In this document: piece after piece, positions 52,146 through 60,507 of the stretch
Layout of the letters: every line of letters starts with the position of its first letter
Numbering within the stretch: position 1 is the first letter of the stretch
Origin: Metapseudomonas boanensis
GTDB lineage: Bacteria > Pseudomonadota > Gammaproteobacteria > Pseudomonadales > Pseudomonadaceae
DNA length: 64,000 nucleotides
Assembly: GCF_018704125.1 (NCBI RefSeq)
Contig: NZ_JAGTIS010000010.1
Location: forward strand, 62,001-126,000
Reading direction: 5' to 3'
Notes under the pieces: model-generated
What the model was told of the DNA's origin: nothing
Databases searched by the model: none
Seen by the model: only the letters and a program-made list of their open reading frames with translations
Program-made: the position numbers and the translations under genes

Positions 52146-53015
52146 TCAATAGATCGCCTGATACAGCTTGCGGCGGTAAGTGGTAACCAGTGGGTGGTCA
52201 TTGCCCAGCAGGTCGAATACCTGGAGCAGGGTCTTGTGCGGCAGGCCGTCGGCATAGCTGCGGTTGCGGACGAATAGCTTGAGCAGACCATCCAGCGCCG
52301 GCTCGTATTGCTGGCGGGAGAGCTGCTGGATCGACAACTGATAGAGCGCCTCGTCGTCACCCGCGTCCTGGGCCAGGCGAGACTTCAGGCTGGCCACTTC
52401 CGGCAGATCGGCCGCCTGGCGCAGGAAGGTCAGTTGGGCGCGGGCACCGGCCAGGGCCTGTTTGTGTTCGTCGCTCTTCACTGCATTCAGCACGGCTTCC
52501 GCTTCACCCAGTTCGCCACGCTCGGCGAGGCAGCGTCCATAAAGGATCAGCGCGGCAGCGTTGGTGTTGTCTTCGGTCAGCAGTTGCTTGAGCAGGTTTT
52601 CGGCTTCGCCGATGCGACCCTCGGCAAACAGAGCCTGGGCGCTGTCCAGCAGGTTGCCTTGGGGCGTGGCCGGCTGCTGCACGTGGGGTTCAAGCATCGT
52701 GCGGATAGCCGATTCGGGCTGCGCGCCAGCGAAACCGTCGACCGGCTGACCGTCCTTGAACAGCACCACGGTGGGCAAGCTGCGGATCCCGAAGCGCATC
52801 ACGATGTCCTGCTCGATATCGCAGTTGACCTTGGCCAGCAACAGCTCGCCTTGATAGGACTCGGTGATTTGTGCCAGCAGCGGCATCAGGGCTTTGCAGG
52901 GGGCGCACCAGTCAGCCCAGAAATCCACCAGTACGGGTTTCTGGAAGGAGCTCTGGATCACCGCCTGGTCGAAGTCGGCGCCGGTGGTATCGAAGATGTA
53001 AGGGCTGTCGCTCAT
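52146..53015 (-). CDS. Thioredoxin-TPR co-chaperone, CnoX/YbbN family
   Basis: 289 aa. N-terminal thioredoxin domain (~1-110) with a redox site WCAPC in VDFWADWCAPCKALMPLL; the C-terminal part has TPR-like helices (LFAEGRIGEAENLLKQLL; YGRCLAERGELGEAEAVL; and a last region ending LGNDHPLVTTYRRKLYQAIY). E. coli CnoX lacks the CXXC, while Pseudomonas-type homologues keep two cysteines, so this one could have thiol reductase activity. It protects proteins under oxidative or chlorine stress. Single gene. Confidence 0.9.
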   Translation of the reverse strand: MSDSPYIFDTTGADFDQAVIQSSFQKPVLVDFWADWCAPCKALMPLLAQITESYQGELLLAKVNCDIEQDIVMRFGIRSLPTVVLFKDGQPVDGFAGAQPESAIRTMLEPHVQQPATPQGNLLDSAQALFAEGRIGEAENLLKQLLTEDNTNAAALILYGRCLAERGELGEAEAVLNAVKSDEHKQALAGARAQLTFLRQAADLPEVASLKSRLAQDAGDDEALYQLSIQQLSRQQYEPALDGLLKLFVRNRSYADGLPHKTLLQVFDLLGNDHPLVTTYRRKLYQAIY

Positions 53016-53113
53016 CTGAAGTCTCGAAAGCGCAAGAGATGTGCGAACTATAAAGGTGGCAGCGGCTGGACGGATACAGCGGAATGGCTCTCTACCATGG
53101 CCGGGGCGGTTTC

Positions 53114-53213
53114 TTGTGGGGGCGAATTCATTCGCGAACCGGGTCGAAGACCCGGCCGTGGACGTCCAGAGGGGGCCGCTGCGCGACCCATTGCGAAGGA
53201 ATTCGCACCCAAA
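53114..53213. repeat. GCGAATTCATTCGC-family repeat (complete copy)
   Basis: TTGTGGGGGCGAATTCATTC at the left, GGGTCGAAGACCCGG hairpin inside, and CGCTGCGCGACCCATTGCGA plus AGGAATTCGCACCC at the right, nearly the same right end as 16471-16565. It lies between the thioredoxin gene promoter side and the methyltransferase 3' end. Confidence 0.75.
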
Positions 53214-53239
53214 GGCATCTGCAGCTCGCCACTGAACAG

Positions 53240-53893
53240 TCAGCGAATGGCGTGATACAGGCTCACGTTGCGAAATTCCGCGGGCTCGGCCAGGTCCGGC
53301 CAGGTGCAGGCGTCCAGCACCGCCAGGCGGGTGTACAGCGGGTGCTGGAAGTCGCGCACGCGCGAGTCGGCCACCAGGGCTTGGCGGCCGCGGGTGAGGA
53401 AGTGGTCGAGCAGTGGCAGGTTGGCGCGGTCGTAGAGCACATCGGCGACGATGATCAGGTCGAAGCGATCCTGCTCCCGGAAGAAGTCCGCCGAATAGCT
53501 GAGCGTCACGCCGTTCAGCTCGGCGTTGGCACGGCAGGCCTCCAGGGCCAGAGGGTCCAGGTCGCAGGCTACGACTTCAGCGGCGCCGGCCTTGGCGGCG
53601 GCGATGGCGGCAACCCCCGAGCCGGTACCAAAGTCGAGTACGCGCTTGCCGACGACCCAGTCGGGCTTTTCCGCCAGCCAGCGTGCCAGGGCTAGGCCGC
53701 TGGCCCAGCAGAAGCACCAGTAGGGCGGTTCCTCGAGTATGCGGCGGGTTTCCTCGGGGCTGAAGGCGCGATCCATGTTGTCAGCGTCGATCAGCCAGAG
53801 TTTGAGGTCGGTGCCTGGGAGGGTTTCCGCACTGAGGCGGGCGTCGCCGAGCAACTGACTGAGCGCCTGCTGCAAGTGTTGCGGGGCAATCAT
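53240..53893 (-). CDS. Class I SAM-dependent methyltransferase (ETFB-KMT/PrmA-like)
   Basis: 217 aa. SAM motif I RVLDFGTGSGVAAIAAAKAG (~83-102), post-I ACDLDPLALEACRANAELNG, and motif with LIIVADVLYDRANLPLLDHF (the V-A-D-V-x-Y pattern of lysine methyltransferases). N-terminal region has EEPPYWCFCWASGLALARWL. It resembles electron-transfer-flavoprotein beta-subunit and PrmA-like lysine methyltransferases; target unknown. Its ATG overlaps the stop of the upstream lipoprotein gene (ATGA). Confidence 0.85.
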   Translation of the reverse strand: MIAPQHLQQALSQLLGDARLSAETLPGTDLKLWLIDADNMDRAFSPEETRRILEEPPYWCFCWASGLALARWLAEKPDWVVGKRVLDFGTGSGVAAIAAAKAGAAEVVACDLDPLALEACRANAELNGVTLSYSADFFREQDRFDLIIVADVLYDRANLPLLDHFLTRGRQALVADSRVRDFQHPLYTRLAVLDACTWPDLAEPAEFRNVSLYHAIR

Positions 53894-54315
53894 GGGGCCG
53901 GTACCAGTTGCAGTGTGCCGAGGGCGCGGCTTTCGGGCTGGGTGATGAGCAACGGGTTGAGCCTCTGGATCAGGCGGCCGGACTGGCTGACACGGGCGCG
54001 TAACTCTACCCGCTCGCCCCTTGGGAAGGTCTCGGGGTTGAACAGCAGGCGAAAGGGCAGGGGATCGCCGTTGCCATTCAGTAGTTGGCTGCCGAGCAGG
54101 CGTAGCGGGCGGTCACGGCCATCGACTTGCAACAGCGCGAGCTCCACTTCGCTGCCGGCTGGCGGCTGTTGCAGGACGCCGCTGAGCTCGCGCAAGTGGG
54201 CGGGTGTCGCGGCCTCGACCTTGGGGGATGGGGCCACAGGCTTGGCTGGTGCCGGCGGCTCGCTGGAACAGGCGGCCAACAGGCCGGCGAGGAGCAGGGG
54301 AATGTAGGGGCGCAT
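53890..54315 (-). CDS. YbaY-family lipoprotein
   Basis: 141 aa from the ATG at 54313-54315. Lipobox LLAACSS (Cys16), a Pro/Ala-rich linker and a beta-rich domain with SGVLQQPPAGSEVELALLQV, LPFRLLFNPETFPRGERVEL and RARVSQSGRLIQR, the pattern of YbaY-like (type III secretion lipochaperone-like) proteins. Outer-membrane anchoring is expected (no Asp after Cys). Overlaps the methyltransferase gene by four bases. Function unknown. Confidence 0.85.
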   Translation of the reverse strand: MRPYIPLLLAGLLAACSSEPPAPAKPVAPSPKVEAATPAHLRELSGVLQQPPAGSEVELALLQVDGRDRPLRLLGSQLLNGNGDPLPFRLLFNPETFPRGERVELRARVSQSGRLIQRLNPLLITQPESRALGTLQLVPAP

Positions 54316-54505
54316 GCTGGGTTCCTGAGCTGTGCGAGTCTGCCCATGGGCAACGTCCAGCGTTGGCAACCGCTGCGTCCTGCGCGCATGCGCAAGAACC
54401 TGAACAGACTCTGTGCGCGGGCCTTATAGCGCAAAGCCGGCGGCTTGTCTTGCCCTCGGGATGCGCTACCATGGTCCACCTTTTGCCAATGCCTGCTGCC
54501 ACGCC

Positions 54506-54970
54506 ATGCACTGTCCCTTCTGCGGCGCCCACGACACCAAAGTCATCGATTCACGGCTGGTTGCCGAGGGCGACCAGGTGCGCCGTCGGCGCGAGTGCCT
54601 GGCTTGCGAGGAGCGCTTTACCACCTTCGAGACCGCCGAACTGGTCATGCCCCGGCTGATCAAGCAGGACGGCAGCCGCCAGCCTTTCGACGAGGACAAG
54701 CTGCGTGCCGGCATGCAGCGTGCGCTCGAAAAGCGGCCAGTCAGCGTCGAACGCCTCGAAGCTGCCATTGCCCATATCAAGCACAAGCTGCGCGCCACCG
54801 GTGAGCGCGAAGTGAAGTCGAGGGTCCTGGGTGAACTGGTGATGGCCGAGCTGCAAAAGCTCGACGAGGTCGCCTACATTCGCTTCGCCTCGGTTTACCG
54901 CCGCTTCCAGGACCTCAACGAATTCCGCGAGGAAATCGAACGCCTGGCCCGCGAGCCATCGAAAGACTAA
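54506..54970 (+). CDS. nrdR: Transcriptional repressor NrdR
   Basis: 154 aa from the ATG at 54506. N-terminal zinc ribbon with [17 protein letters not shown] and [16 protein letters not shown] (four Cys), then the ATP-cone ([20 protein letters not shown], ~50-90). It represses ribonucleotide reductase genes in response to ATP/dATP. The next gene ribD starts on its stop codon (TAATG), an arrangement conserved in pseudomonads. Confidence 0.97.
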   Translation: MHCPFCGAHDTKVIDSRLVAEGDQVRRRRECLACEERFTTFETAELVMPRLIKQDGSRQPFDEDKLRAGMQRALEKRPVSVERLEAAIAHIKHKLRATGEREVKSRVLGELVMAELQKLDEVAYIRFASVYRRFQDLNEFREEIERLAREPSKD

Positions 54971-56088
54971 TGGACAGCAACGACCAGGCCTACATGGCCC
55001 GCGCCCTCGAGTTGGCGCGCAAAGGCATCTATTCCACCCATCCCAACCCCCGCGTAGGTTGTGTCATCGTGCGCGGCGGGCAGATCGTGGGCGAAGGCTG
55101 GCATGTCCGTGCCGGGGAACCCCATGCCGAAGTGCATGCCCTGCGCCAGGCTGGCAACCTTGCTCGCGGTGCCACCGCCTACGTCACCTTGGAGCCTTGC
55201 AGTCACCACGGTCGCACGCCACCCTGCGCCGATGCGCTGGTGACTGCTGGTGTCGCCCGGGTGGTGGCTGCCATGCAGGACCCCAACCCGCAGGTGGCTG
55301 GCCGTGGCCTCAAGCGCCTGGCGGATGCGGGCATCGATGTGCAGAGCGGCGTGCTCGAGGCCGATGCACGGGCGCTCAACGTTGGCTTCATCAAGCGCAT
55401 GGAGCAGGGCCTGCCCTTTGTGCGGGTCAAGCTGGCAATGAGCCTGGACGGTCGCACGGCCATGGCCAGCGGCGAGAGCCAGTGGATCACCGGCCCCGAA
55501 GCACGCGCTGCGGTACAGCGCCTGCGGGCTCGCTCCAGTGTGGTGCTGACGGGTGCCGATACGGTTCTGGCCGATGGCGCGCGCCTTACCGTGCGTCCGG
55601 ACGAGCTGGGGCTGAATGCCGAGCTCACTGCCCTGGCGCTCAGTCGTCCGCCACTGCGGGTGCTGGTCGATGGCCGCCTGCGGGTGCCACTCGATGCTCC
55701 GTTCTTTCAGGCAGGTCCTGCGTTGGTGGCCACCTGTGCCGCAGTTGAGTCAGGTGAGCCTTTCAAGGCGGCGGGTCATGAGCTGTTGTGCGTCCCGGGT
55801 ATGGATGGCCAGGTCGATCTGCGCCAACTGTTGCGGGAGCTGGCCGCGCGTGGAGCCAGCGAGGTATTGGTCGAAGCCGGACCGCGCCTGGCAGGGGCGT
55901 TCGCCAGTGCCGGGCTGGTGGATGAGTACCAGCTGTTCGTCGCCGCCAAGTTCCTCGGCTCCAGCGCGCGCCCGTTGCTGGACTGGCCGCTGGCGCGAAT
56001 GGCCGAGGCCCCAGAACTGAAAATCCTCGAGATGCGTGCGGTCGGCGACGACTGGCGCGTCATCGCCGTGCCTCGCCGCGACAGCTGA
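54970..56088 (+). CDS. ribD: Bifunctional pyrimidine deaminase/reductase RibD
   Basis: 372 aa. The deaminase domain has zinc motifs HAEVHALRQAG (~51) and TLEPCSHHGRTPPCADAL (~75-92); the reductase domain starts near residue 150 with PFVRVKLAMSLDGRTAMASGESQWITG and has GADTVLADGARLTVR. It carries out the second and third steps of riboflavin synthesis. Overlaps nrdR by one base. An FMN riboswitch lies after it, so it is outside that switch's direct reach. Confidence 0.97.
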   Translation: MDSNDQAYMARALELARKGIYSTHPNPRVGCVIVRGGQIVGEGWHVRAGEPHAEVHALRQAGNLARGATAYVTLEPCSHHGRTPPCADALVTAGVARVVAAMQDPNPQVAGRGLKRLADAGIDVQSGVLEADARALNVGFIKRMEQGLPFVRVKLAMSLDGRTAMASGESQWITGPEARAAVQRLRARSSVVLTGADTVLADGARLTVRPDELGLNAELTALALSRPPLRVLVDGRLRVPLDAPFFQAGPALVATCAAVESGEPFKAAGHELLCVPGMDGQVDLRQLLRELAARGASEVLVEAGPRLAGAFASAGLVDEYQLFVAAKFLGSSARPLLDWPLARMAEAPELKILEMRAVGDDWRVIAVPRRDS

Positions 56089-56180
56089 ACACTGGCCTGG
56101 GCGCATCGCGCGATGGGGCGATGCAACTTCCCCGTGACTGTGATAAAACGCCTGCCAGTCATGTTCAATGCATGGCTGAA

Positions 56181-56524
56181 ACGTTCTCAGGGCGGGGTGC
56201 AAGTCCCCACCGGCGGTAATTGCGCGCAAGGCGCAGAGCCCGCGAGCGCTTGCTTGCAAGAGCCTTCTCACGATTAGGCGAGCTAGAGCGAGACAAGGTG
56301 CAACGACCAACGGGAGTAACAGCCATAGGCTGGCCCGAAGGGGGAGCGCCAGCGAATCAAACAACCGAGGAAGCGGAGTTTACGACTGTAAATGAGCATT
56401 CCGAGGCTGTTTTTAACGCCGTATCGCCGACGCGCAGCAAATCGTGGGCTGGCTCCCAGGCAGGGTCAGCAGACCTGGTGAGATCCCAGGGCCGACGGTA
56501 ACAGTCCGGATGAAGAGAGAACGG
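56181..56524 (+). promoter_or_regulatory. FMN riboswitch (RFN element) with a ~200-nt P4 extension
   Basis: 5' conserved half: TTCTCAGGGCGGGGTGCAAG, then CCCCACCGGCGGTAATT and GAGCCCGCGAGCGC (56184-56250). 3' half: GGTCAGCAGACCTGGTGAGA, GGGCCGACGGTAACAGTCCGG (minus its last base) and ATGAAGAGAGAACGG (56464-56524). Between them, 56251-56460 extends one arm: GAGCC (56260-56264) pairs with GGCTC (56451-56455), and CACGATT (56269-56275) with AATCGTG (56440-56446). Inside are further hairpins such as TTTACGACTGTAAA. The aptamer core seems intact. Confidence 0.93.
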
Positions 56525-56584
56525 GATTGCCTGCATAGGCTCAGGTACCTTCGTGCCTGCGTATATCCCATTCGATCCGAAAGC

Positions 56585-56606
56585 CCTGTTTTTCACGAAA
56601 CAGGAG
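56585..56606 (+). promoter_or_regulatory. Shine-Dalgarno-sequestering hairpin downstream of the FMN aptamer
   Basis: CCTGTTT (56585-56591) pairs with AAACAGG (56598-56604) around TTCACG. The 3' arm contains part of the AGGAG (56602-56606) that serves the ATG at 56615. No T-run follows, so this looks like a translational expression platform. Confidence 0.6.
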
Positions 56607-56614
56607 TTCCATCG

Positions 56615-56755
56615 ATGTCACAAGCAACAGTCCAATCCCTACCGACGCCGGCGGCCTGCCTGAGCGCGGGCGAGGGGAGGGCGCCTATAATGCGTCTTCT
56701 GCCGGCCCGCGCCGGCCTGGTTCTAGCCCTGGAGGCCCCATGTTCACCGGCATAA
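56615..56755 (+). CDS. 46-codon ORF directly behind the FMN riboswitch, overlapping ribE
   Basis: ATG at 56615 with AGGAG eight bases upstream, the ribosome-binding site hidden by the hairpin at 56585-56604. It encodes a peptide beginning MSQATVQSLPTPAACLSAGE and ending LALEAPCSPA. The TAA at 56753-56755 lies 14 nt inside ribE, so translation of this ORF would run across the ribE start. I read it as a coupling or leader ORF, not a recognised protein. TATAAT at 56686-56691 inside it is a candidate -10 for a separate ribE promoter. Confidence 0.5.
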   Translation: MSQATVQSLPTPAACLSAGEGRAPIMRLLPARAGLVLALEAPCSPA

Positions 56756-57402
56756 TCGAAGCCATTGGCACCATTCGCGCGCTGACCCCGAAGGGCGGTG
56801 ACGTCCGCGTCCTGGTGGAAACCGGCAAGCTGGACCTGGGCGACGTCAAGCTGGGCGACAGCATCGCGGTCAATGGCGTCTGCCTGACCGCCGTCGAGCT
56901 GCCGGGCAACGGCTTCTGGGCCGATGTCAGCCGCGAGACCCTGGCCCGTTCGGCATTCGACGACCTCAAGCCAGGCAGCCGAGTCAACCTGGAAAAGGCC
57001 CTGACTCCCTCGAGCCGCCTTGGCGGCCATCTGGTCAGCGGCCATGTCGACGGCGTCGGCGAAGTCGTGGCGCGGGAAGACAACGCCCGTGCCGTTCAAT
57101 TCAGGATCCGCGCACCGCGTGAACTGGCGAAATACATTGCCCTGAAAGGGTCGATCACCGTCGACGGCACGAGCCTGACGGTGAACGCGGTGAATGGTGC
57201 CGAGTTCGAGCTGACCATCGTCCCGCACACCCTGGGCGAGACCATCATGGCCGACTACCGGCCCGGGCGCCGGGTCAACCTCGAGGTGGACCTGCTGGCC
57301 CGCTACCTGGAACGCCTGCTGCTGGGCGACAAGGCTGCGGAGCCCCAGGCGTCCGGCCTGACTGAAAGCTTCCTGGCCGAACACGGCTACCTCAAACACT
57401 GA
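56740..57402 (+). CDS. ribE: Riboflavin synthase, alpha chain
   Basis: 220 aa made of two similar lumazine-binding repeats: MFTGIIEAIGTIRALTPKGG with SIAVNGVCLTAVELPGNGFWADV, and HLVSGHVDGVGEVV with GSITVDGTSLTVNAVNGAEFELTIVPHTLGET. Converts two 6,7-dimethyl-8-ribityllumazines to riboflavin. GGAGG lies four bases before the ATG. Reached by the FMN riboswitch leader; overlaps the 46-codon ORF. Called ribC or ribE in different species. Confidence 0.96.
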   Translation: MFTGIIEAIGTIRALTPKGGDVRVLVETGKLDLGDVKLGDSIAVNGVCLTAVELPGNGFWADVSRETLARSAFDDLKPGSRVNLEKALTPSSRLGGHLVSGHVDGVGEVVAREDNARAVQFRIRAPRELAKYIALKGSITVDGTSLTVNAVNGAEFELTIVPHTLGETIMADYRPGRRVNLEVDLLARYLERLLLGDKAAEPQASGLTESFLAEHGYLKH

Positions 57403-57419
57403 ATTCATAAGGAGGGCCC

Positions 57420-58514
57420 ATGGCTCTCAACACGATTGATGAACTGATCGAAGACATCCGCCAGGGCAAGATGGTCATCCTCATGGATGACGAGGATCGC
57501 GAGAACGAAGGCGACCTGATCATGGCCTCCGAGTGCGTGCAAGCCGAGCACATCAACTTCATGGCCAGGTTCGCTCGCGGCCTGATCTGCATGCCGATGA
57601 CCCGCGAACGCTGCGAGCTGCTCAAGCTGCCGCTGATGGCACCGCGCAACGGTTCCGGCTTCGGCACAAAGTTCACCGTCTCCATCGAAGCGGCCGAGGG
57701 CGTGACTACCGGCATTTCCGCCGCTGACCGCGCCCGCACCGTGCAGGTAGCCGCCGCCAAGAGCGCCAAGGCCGAGGACATCGTCAGCCCCGGTCACATC
57801 TTCCCGCTGATGGCCCAGCCGGGCGGCGTGCTGGCCCGTGCCGGCCACACCGAAGCGGCCTGCGACCTGGCTCGTATGGCGGGCTTCGAGCCCAGCGGTG
57901 TGATCTGCGAAATCATGAATGACGACGGCACCATGTCCCGTCGCCCCGAGCTGGAGGCCTTCGCCGCCGAGCACGGGATCAAGATCGGCACCATCGCCGA
58001 CCTCATCCATTACCGCCTGATCCATGAGCGCACCATCGAGCGCATCGCCGAGCAACCGTTGGACAGCGAAGTGGGCCACTTCAACCTGGTGACCTACCGC
58101 GACTCCGTCGAAGGCGACATCCACATGGCCCTGACTCTGGGTACCATCAGCCCCGATGAGCCGACCCTGGTGCGGGTGCACAACATGGACCCGCTGCGCG
58201 ACCTGTTCATGGTCAACCAGGCTGGTCGCTGGAGCCTGCGGGCCGCCATGTCCGCCGTGGCCAAGGCCGGCAGCGGCGTGGTGCTGTTGCTGGGCAATCC
58301 GCTGACCGGTCCGCAGCTGCTGGCCCACCTGGAGCGTCAGCTCGGTGCGGATGCCAAGGTCACCAACCCGACGACCTATAGCACCGTGGGTGCCGGTTCG
58401 CAGATTCTGCGTGACCTCGGGGTGCGCAAGATGCGCCTGATGAGTTCGCCGATGAAGTTCAATGCGATATCCGGTTTCGACCTGGAAGTTGTAGAATACT
58501 TGCCCGCTGAATGA
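57420..58514 (+). CDS. ribBA: DHBP synthase with degenerate GTP cyclohydrolase II domain (RibBA-type)
   Basis: 364 aa. The RibB half is intact: MVILMDDEDRENEGDLIMAS (~18-37), RGLICMPMTRERCELL, TGISAADRARTV and RAGHTEAACDLARMAG, forming 3,4-dihydroxy-2-butanone 4-phosphate. From ~residue 210 the RibA-like half (GHFNLVTYRDSVEGDIHMAL...VRVHNMDPLRDLF) lacks the three zinc-binding Cys found in true GTP cyclohydrolase II, so this half is probably inactive. A full ribA stands at 62030. AAGGAGG precedes the ATG. Often named ribB in Pseudomonas. Confidence 0.95.
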   Translation: MALNTIDELIEDIRQGKMVILMDDEDRENEGDLIMASECVQAEHINFMARFARGLICMPMTRERCELLKLPLMAPRNGSGFGTKFTVSIEAAEGVTTGISAADRARTVQVAAAKSAKAEDIVSPGHIFPLMAQPGGVLARAGHTEAACDLARMAGFEPSGVICEIMNDDGTMSRRPELEAFAAEHGIKIGTIADLIHYRLIHERTIERIAEQPLDSEVGHFNLVTYRDSVEGDIHMALTLGTISPDEPTLVRVHNMDPLRDLFMVNQAGRWSLRAAMSAVAKAGSGVVLLLGNPLTGPQLLAHLERQLGADAKVTNPTTYSTVGAGSQILRDLGVRKMRLMSSPMKFNAISGFDLEVVEYLPAE

Positions 58515-58520
58515 CCCGCA

Positions 58521-58549
58521 GGGCCCCGGCCAAAGAATGGTCGGGGCCC
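58521..58549 (+). terminator. Strong hairpin between ribBA and ribH
   Basis: GGGCCCCGGCC paired with GGTCGGGGCCC around AAAGAAT. Only scattered Ts follow (TCGCTCTTTAATT), so it may be a weak terminator or an mRNA processing/stability element within the operon. Confidence 0.5.
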
Positions 58550-58577
58550 TCGCTCTTTAATTGACGAGAACTCGCCC

Positions 58578-59054
58578 ATGTCCCTGAAGACCATCGAAGG
58601 TACCTTCATCGCCCCCAAAGGCCGCTATGCCCTGGTGGTCGGCCGTTTCAACAGCTTCGTCGTCGAAAGCCTGGTGAGTGGCGCCGTAGACGCCCTGGTT
58701 CGCCACGGTGTTCGTGAAGACGACATCACCCTGATTCGCGCTCCAGGCGCCTTTGAAATCCCGCTGGTAGCCCAGAAGGTCGCCCAGCAAGGCGAGTACT
58801 CCGCCATCATCGCCCTCGGCGCGGTCATTCGTGGCGGCACCCCGCACTTCGAATACGTAGCCGGTGAATGCACCAAGGGCCTGGCCCAGGTTTCCATGGA
58901 GTTCGGCGTTCCGGTCGCCTTCGGCGTCCTCACCGTCGACTCCATCGAGCAGGCCATCGAGCGTTCCGGCACCAAAGCAGGCAACAAGGGCGCTGAAGCT
59001 GCCCTGTCCGCCCTGGAGATGGTCAGCCTGCTGGCTGCCCTGGAGGCCAAGTGA
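58578..59054 (+). CDS. ribH: 6,7-dimethyl-8-ribityllumazine synthase
   Basis: 158 aa. [63 protein letters not shown] and [19 protein letters not shown] are the classical lumazine synthase motifs, with the catalytic His in the GTPHFE stretch. Joins the RibB product to the RibD product. It overlaps nusB by four bases (GTGA). Confidence 0.97.
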   Translation: MSLKTIEGTFIAPKGRYALVVGRFNSFVVESLVSGAVDALVRHGVREDDITLIRAPGAFEIPLVAQKVAQQGEYSAIIALGAVIRGGTPHFEYVAGECTKGLAQVSMEFGVPVAFGVLTVDSIEQAIERSGTKAGNKGAEAALSALEMVSLLAALEAK

Positions 59055-59524
59055 GCAACGCAGACGGTTCGGCGCCCAAGGCACCGAAAGGCAAGATCGC
59101 AGCCCGTCGCCAGGCCCGCAGCCTGGCGATGCAAGCGCTGTACTCGTGGCATATCGCCGGCCAGGCACTCAACGAGATCGAGGCGCAGTTCCGCGTCGAC
59201 AACGATTTCAGCACCGTCGACGGCGCCTACTTCCACGAGATCCTGCACGGCGTGCCCCGCCTGAAGACTGAGATCGACGCAGCCTTCCTGCCCTGCCTGG
59301 ATCGCGCCCTCGAGGAAGTTGATCCGGTCGAACTGGCGATCCTGCGCCTGTCCACCTACGAGCTGATGAACCGTGTCGATGTGCCTTATCGCGTGGTCAT
59401 CAACGAAGGTATCGAACTGGCCAAGGTGTTCGGCGCTACCGACGGGCACAAATTCGTCAACGGCGTGCTGGACAAGCTGGCTCCGCGCCTTCGTGCAGCG
59501 GAAGTCCGTGGCGGCAAGCGCTGA
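59051..59524 (+). CDS. nusB: Transcription antitermination factor NusB
   Basis: 157 aa from a GTG that overlaps the ribH stop. [21 protein letters not shown] (~14-34) is the Arg-rich boxA-RNA-binding start, followed by all-helical NusB fold with [21 protein letters not shown] and [31 protein letters not shown]. Binds boxA with NusE (S10) during rRNA transcription. The ribH-nusB-thiL order is common in gammaproteobacteria. Confidence 0.97.
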   Translation: MSNADGSAPKAPKGKIAARRQARSLAMQALYSWHIAGQALNEIEAQFRVDNDFSTVDGAYFHEILHGVPRLKTEIDAAFLPCLDRALEEVDPVELAILRLSTYELMNRVDVPYRVVINEGIELAKVFGATDGHKFVNGVLDKLAPRLRAAEVRGGKR

Positions 59525-59538
59525 TCGCAGCCTGGCCT

Positions 59539-60507
59539 GTGGGTGAGTTCGAGCTGATCCGTCGCTTCTTCGCCTCTGCCGCCTGTGCGGCCGGAGGCGA
59601 AGGCATTGCCCTGGGCATCGGCGATGATTGTGCCTTGTTGCACCTGCCGGCCGGCGAACAGCTTGCAGTGTCTACCGACACCCTGGTGTCCGGGGTGCAT
59701 TTCCCCCAGGACGCCGACCCCTATCGCCTCGGCCAGCGCGCCCTGGCAGTTTCCGCCAGTGACCTGGCCGCCATGGGCGCCACGCCCCTGGCCTTCACCC
59801 TGGCGCTCACCCTGCCCGATGCCCGGGTCGACTGGCTCGAGGAATTTGCCCTCGGCTTGTCCAGCATGGCCCGCGACTGCCACCTGAGCCTGGTTGGCGG
59901 CGACACCACCCGTGGCCCGCTGAGCCTGACCCTCACCGTCTTCGGCCGCGTGCCGGCCGGTCGCGCCCTGACCCGCGCCGGGGCACGCCCAGGTGACCTG
60001 CTTTGCGTCGGTGGCAGCCTGGGTGATGGTGCCGGCGCCTTGCCGCTGGTGCTGGGGGAGCGCGAGGACAGCAGCCCCGAGGCGCATTACCTGCTGCAGC
60101 GCTACTGGGCCCCGCAGCCCCAACTGGCCCTGGGCCAAGCCTTGCGCGGGCGAGCGACTGCCGCGCTGGATATCTCCGATGGCCTGTTGGCTGACTGTGG
60201 CCATATCGCCGCGGCGTCTTCTGTGGCGCTGTGGGTAGAGGCCGCGCGCCTGCCTCTGTCGCCAGCCCTTCAACAACTGTTCCCAAGGGATTTCGCGCTC
60301 AACTGTGCGTTGGCCGGTGGTGATGATTACCGCCTGGCCTTTACCCTTCCCGCGAACGAACTGCCTGCCGTCCAGGCCGCCTGGCCGGATGTCCGCGTGG
60401 TTGGCCGGGTCGAGGCCGGGCAGGGCGTCCATCTGCTGGACGCGGCCGGGAACGAATCACGGCCACCAGCGCTGGGTTATCAACATTTCGGGAGTCAAGG
60501 TGACTGA
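59539..60507 (+). CDS. thiL: Thiamine-monophosphate kinase
   Basis: 322 aa from a GTG at 59539. GEFELIRRFFA at the start, IALGIGDDCALLHLPAGEQL (~25-44), TDTLVSGVHFP, DLAAMGATPLAFTLALTLP and LVGGDTTRGPLSLTLTVFG (Asp-rich metal/ATP sites) match ThiL. Makes thiamine pyrophosphate from thiamine monophosphate. The end overlaps pgpA by eight bases, so the two are coupled. The ribosome-binding site before the GTG is weak. Confidence 0.95.
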   Translation: MGEFELIRRFFASAACAAGGEGIALGIGDDCALLHLPAGEQLAVSTDTLVSGVHFPQDADPYRLGQRALAVSASDLAAMGATPLAFTLALTLPDARVDWLEEFALGLSSMARDCHLSLVGGDTTRGPLSLTLTVFGRVPAGRALTRAGARPGDLLCVGGSLGDGAGALPLVLGEREDSSPEAHYLLQRYWAPQPQLALGQALRGRATAALDISDGLLADCGHIAAASSVALWVEAARLPLSPALQQLFPRDFALNCALAGGDDYRLAFTLPANELPAVQAAWPDVRVVGRVEAGQGVHLLDAAGNESRPPALGYQHFGSQGD

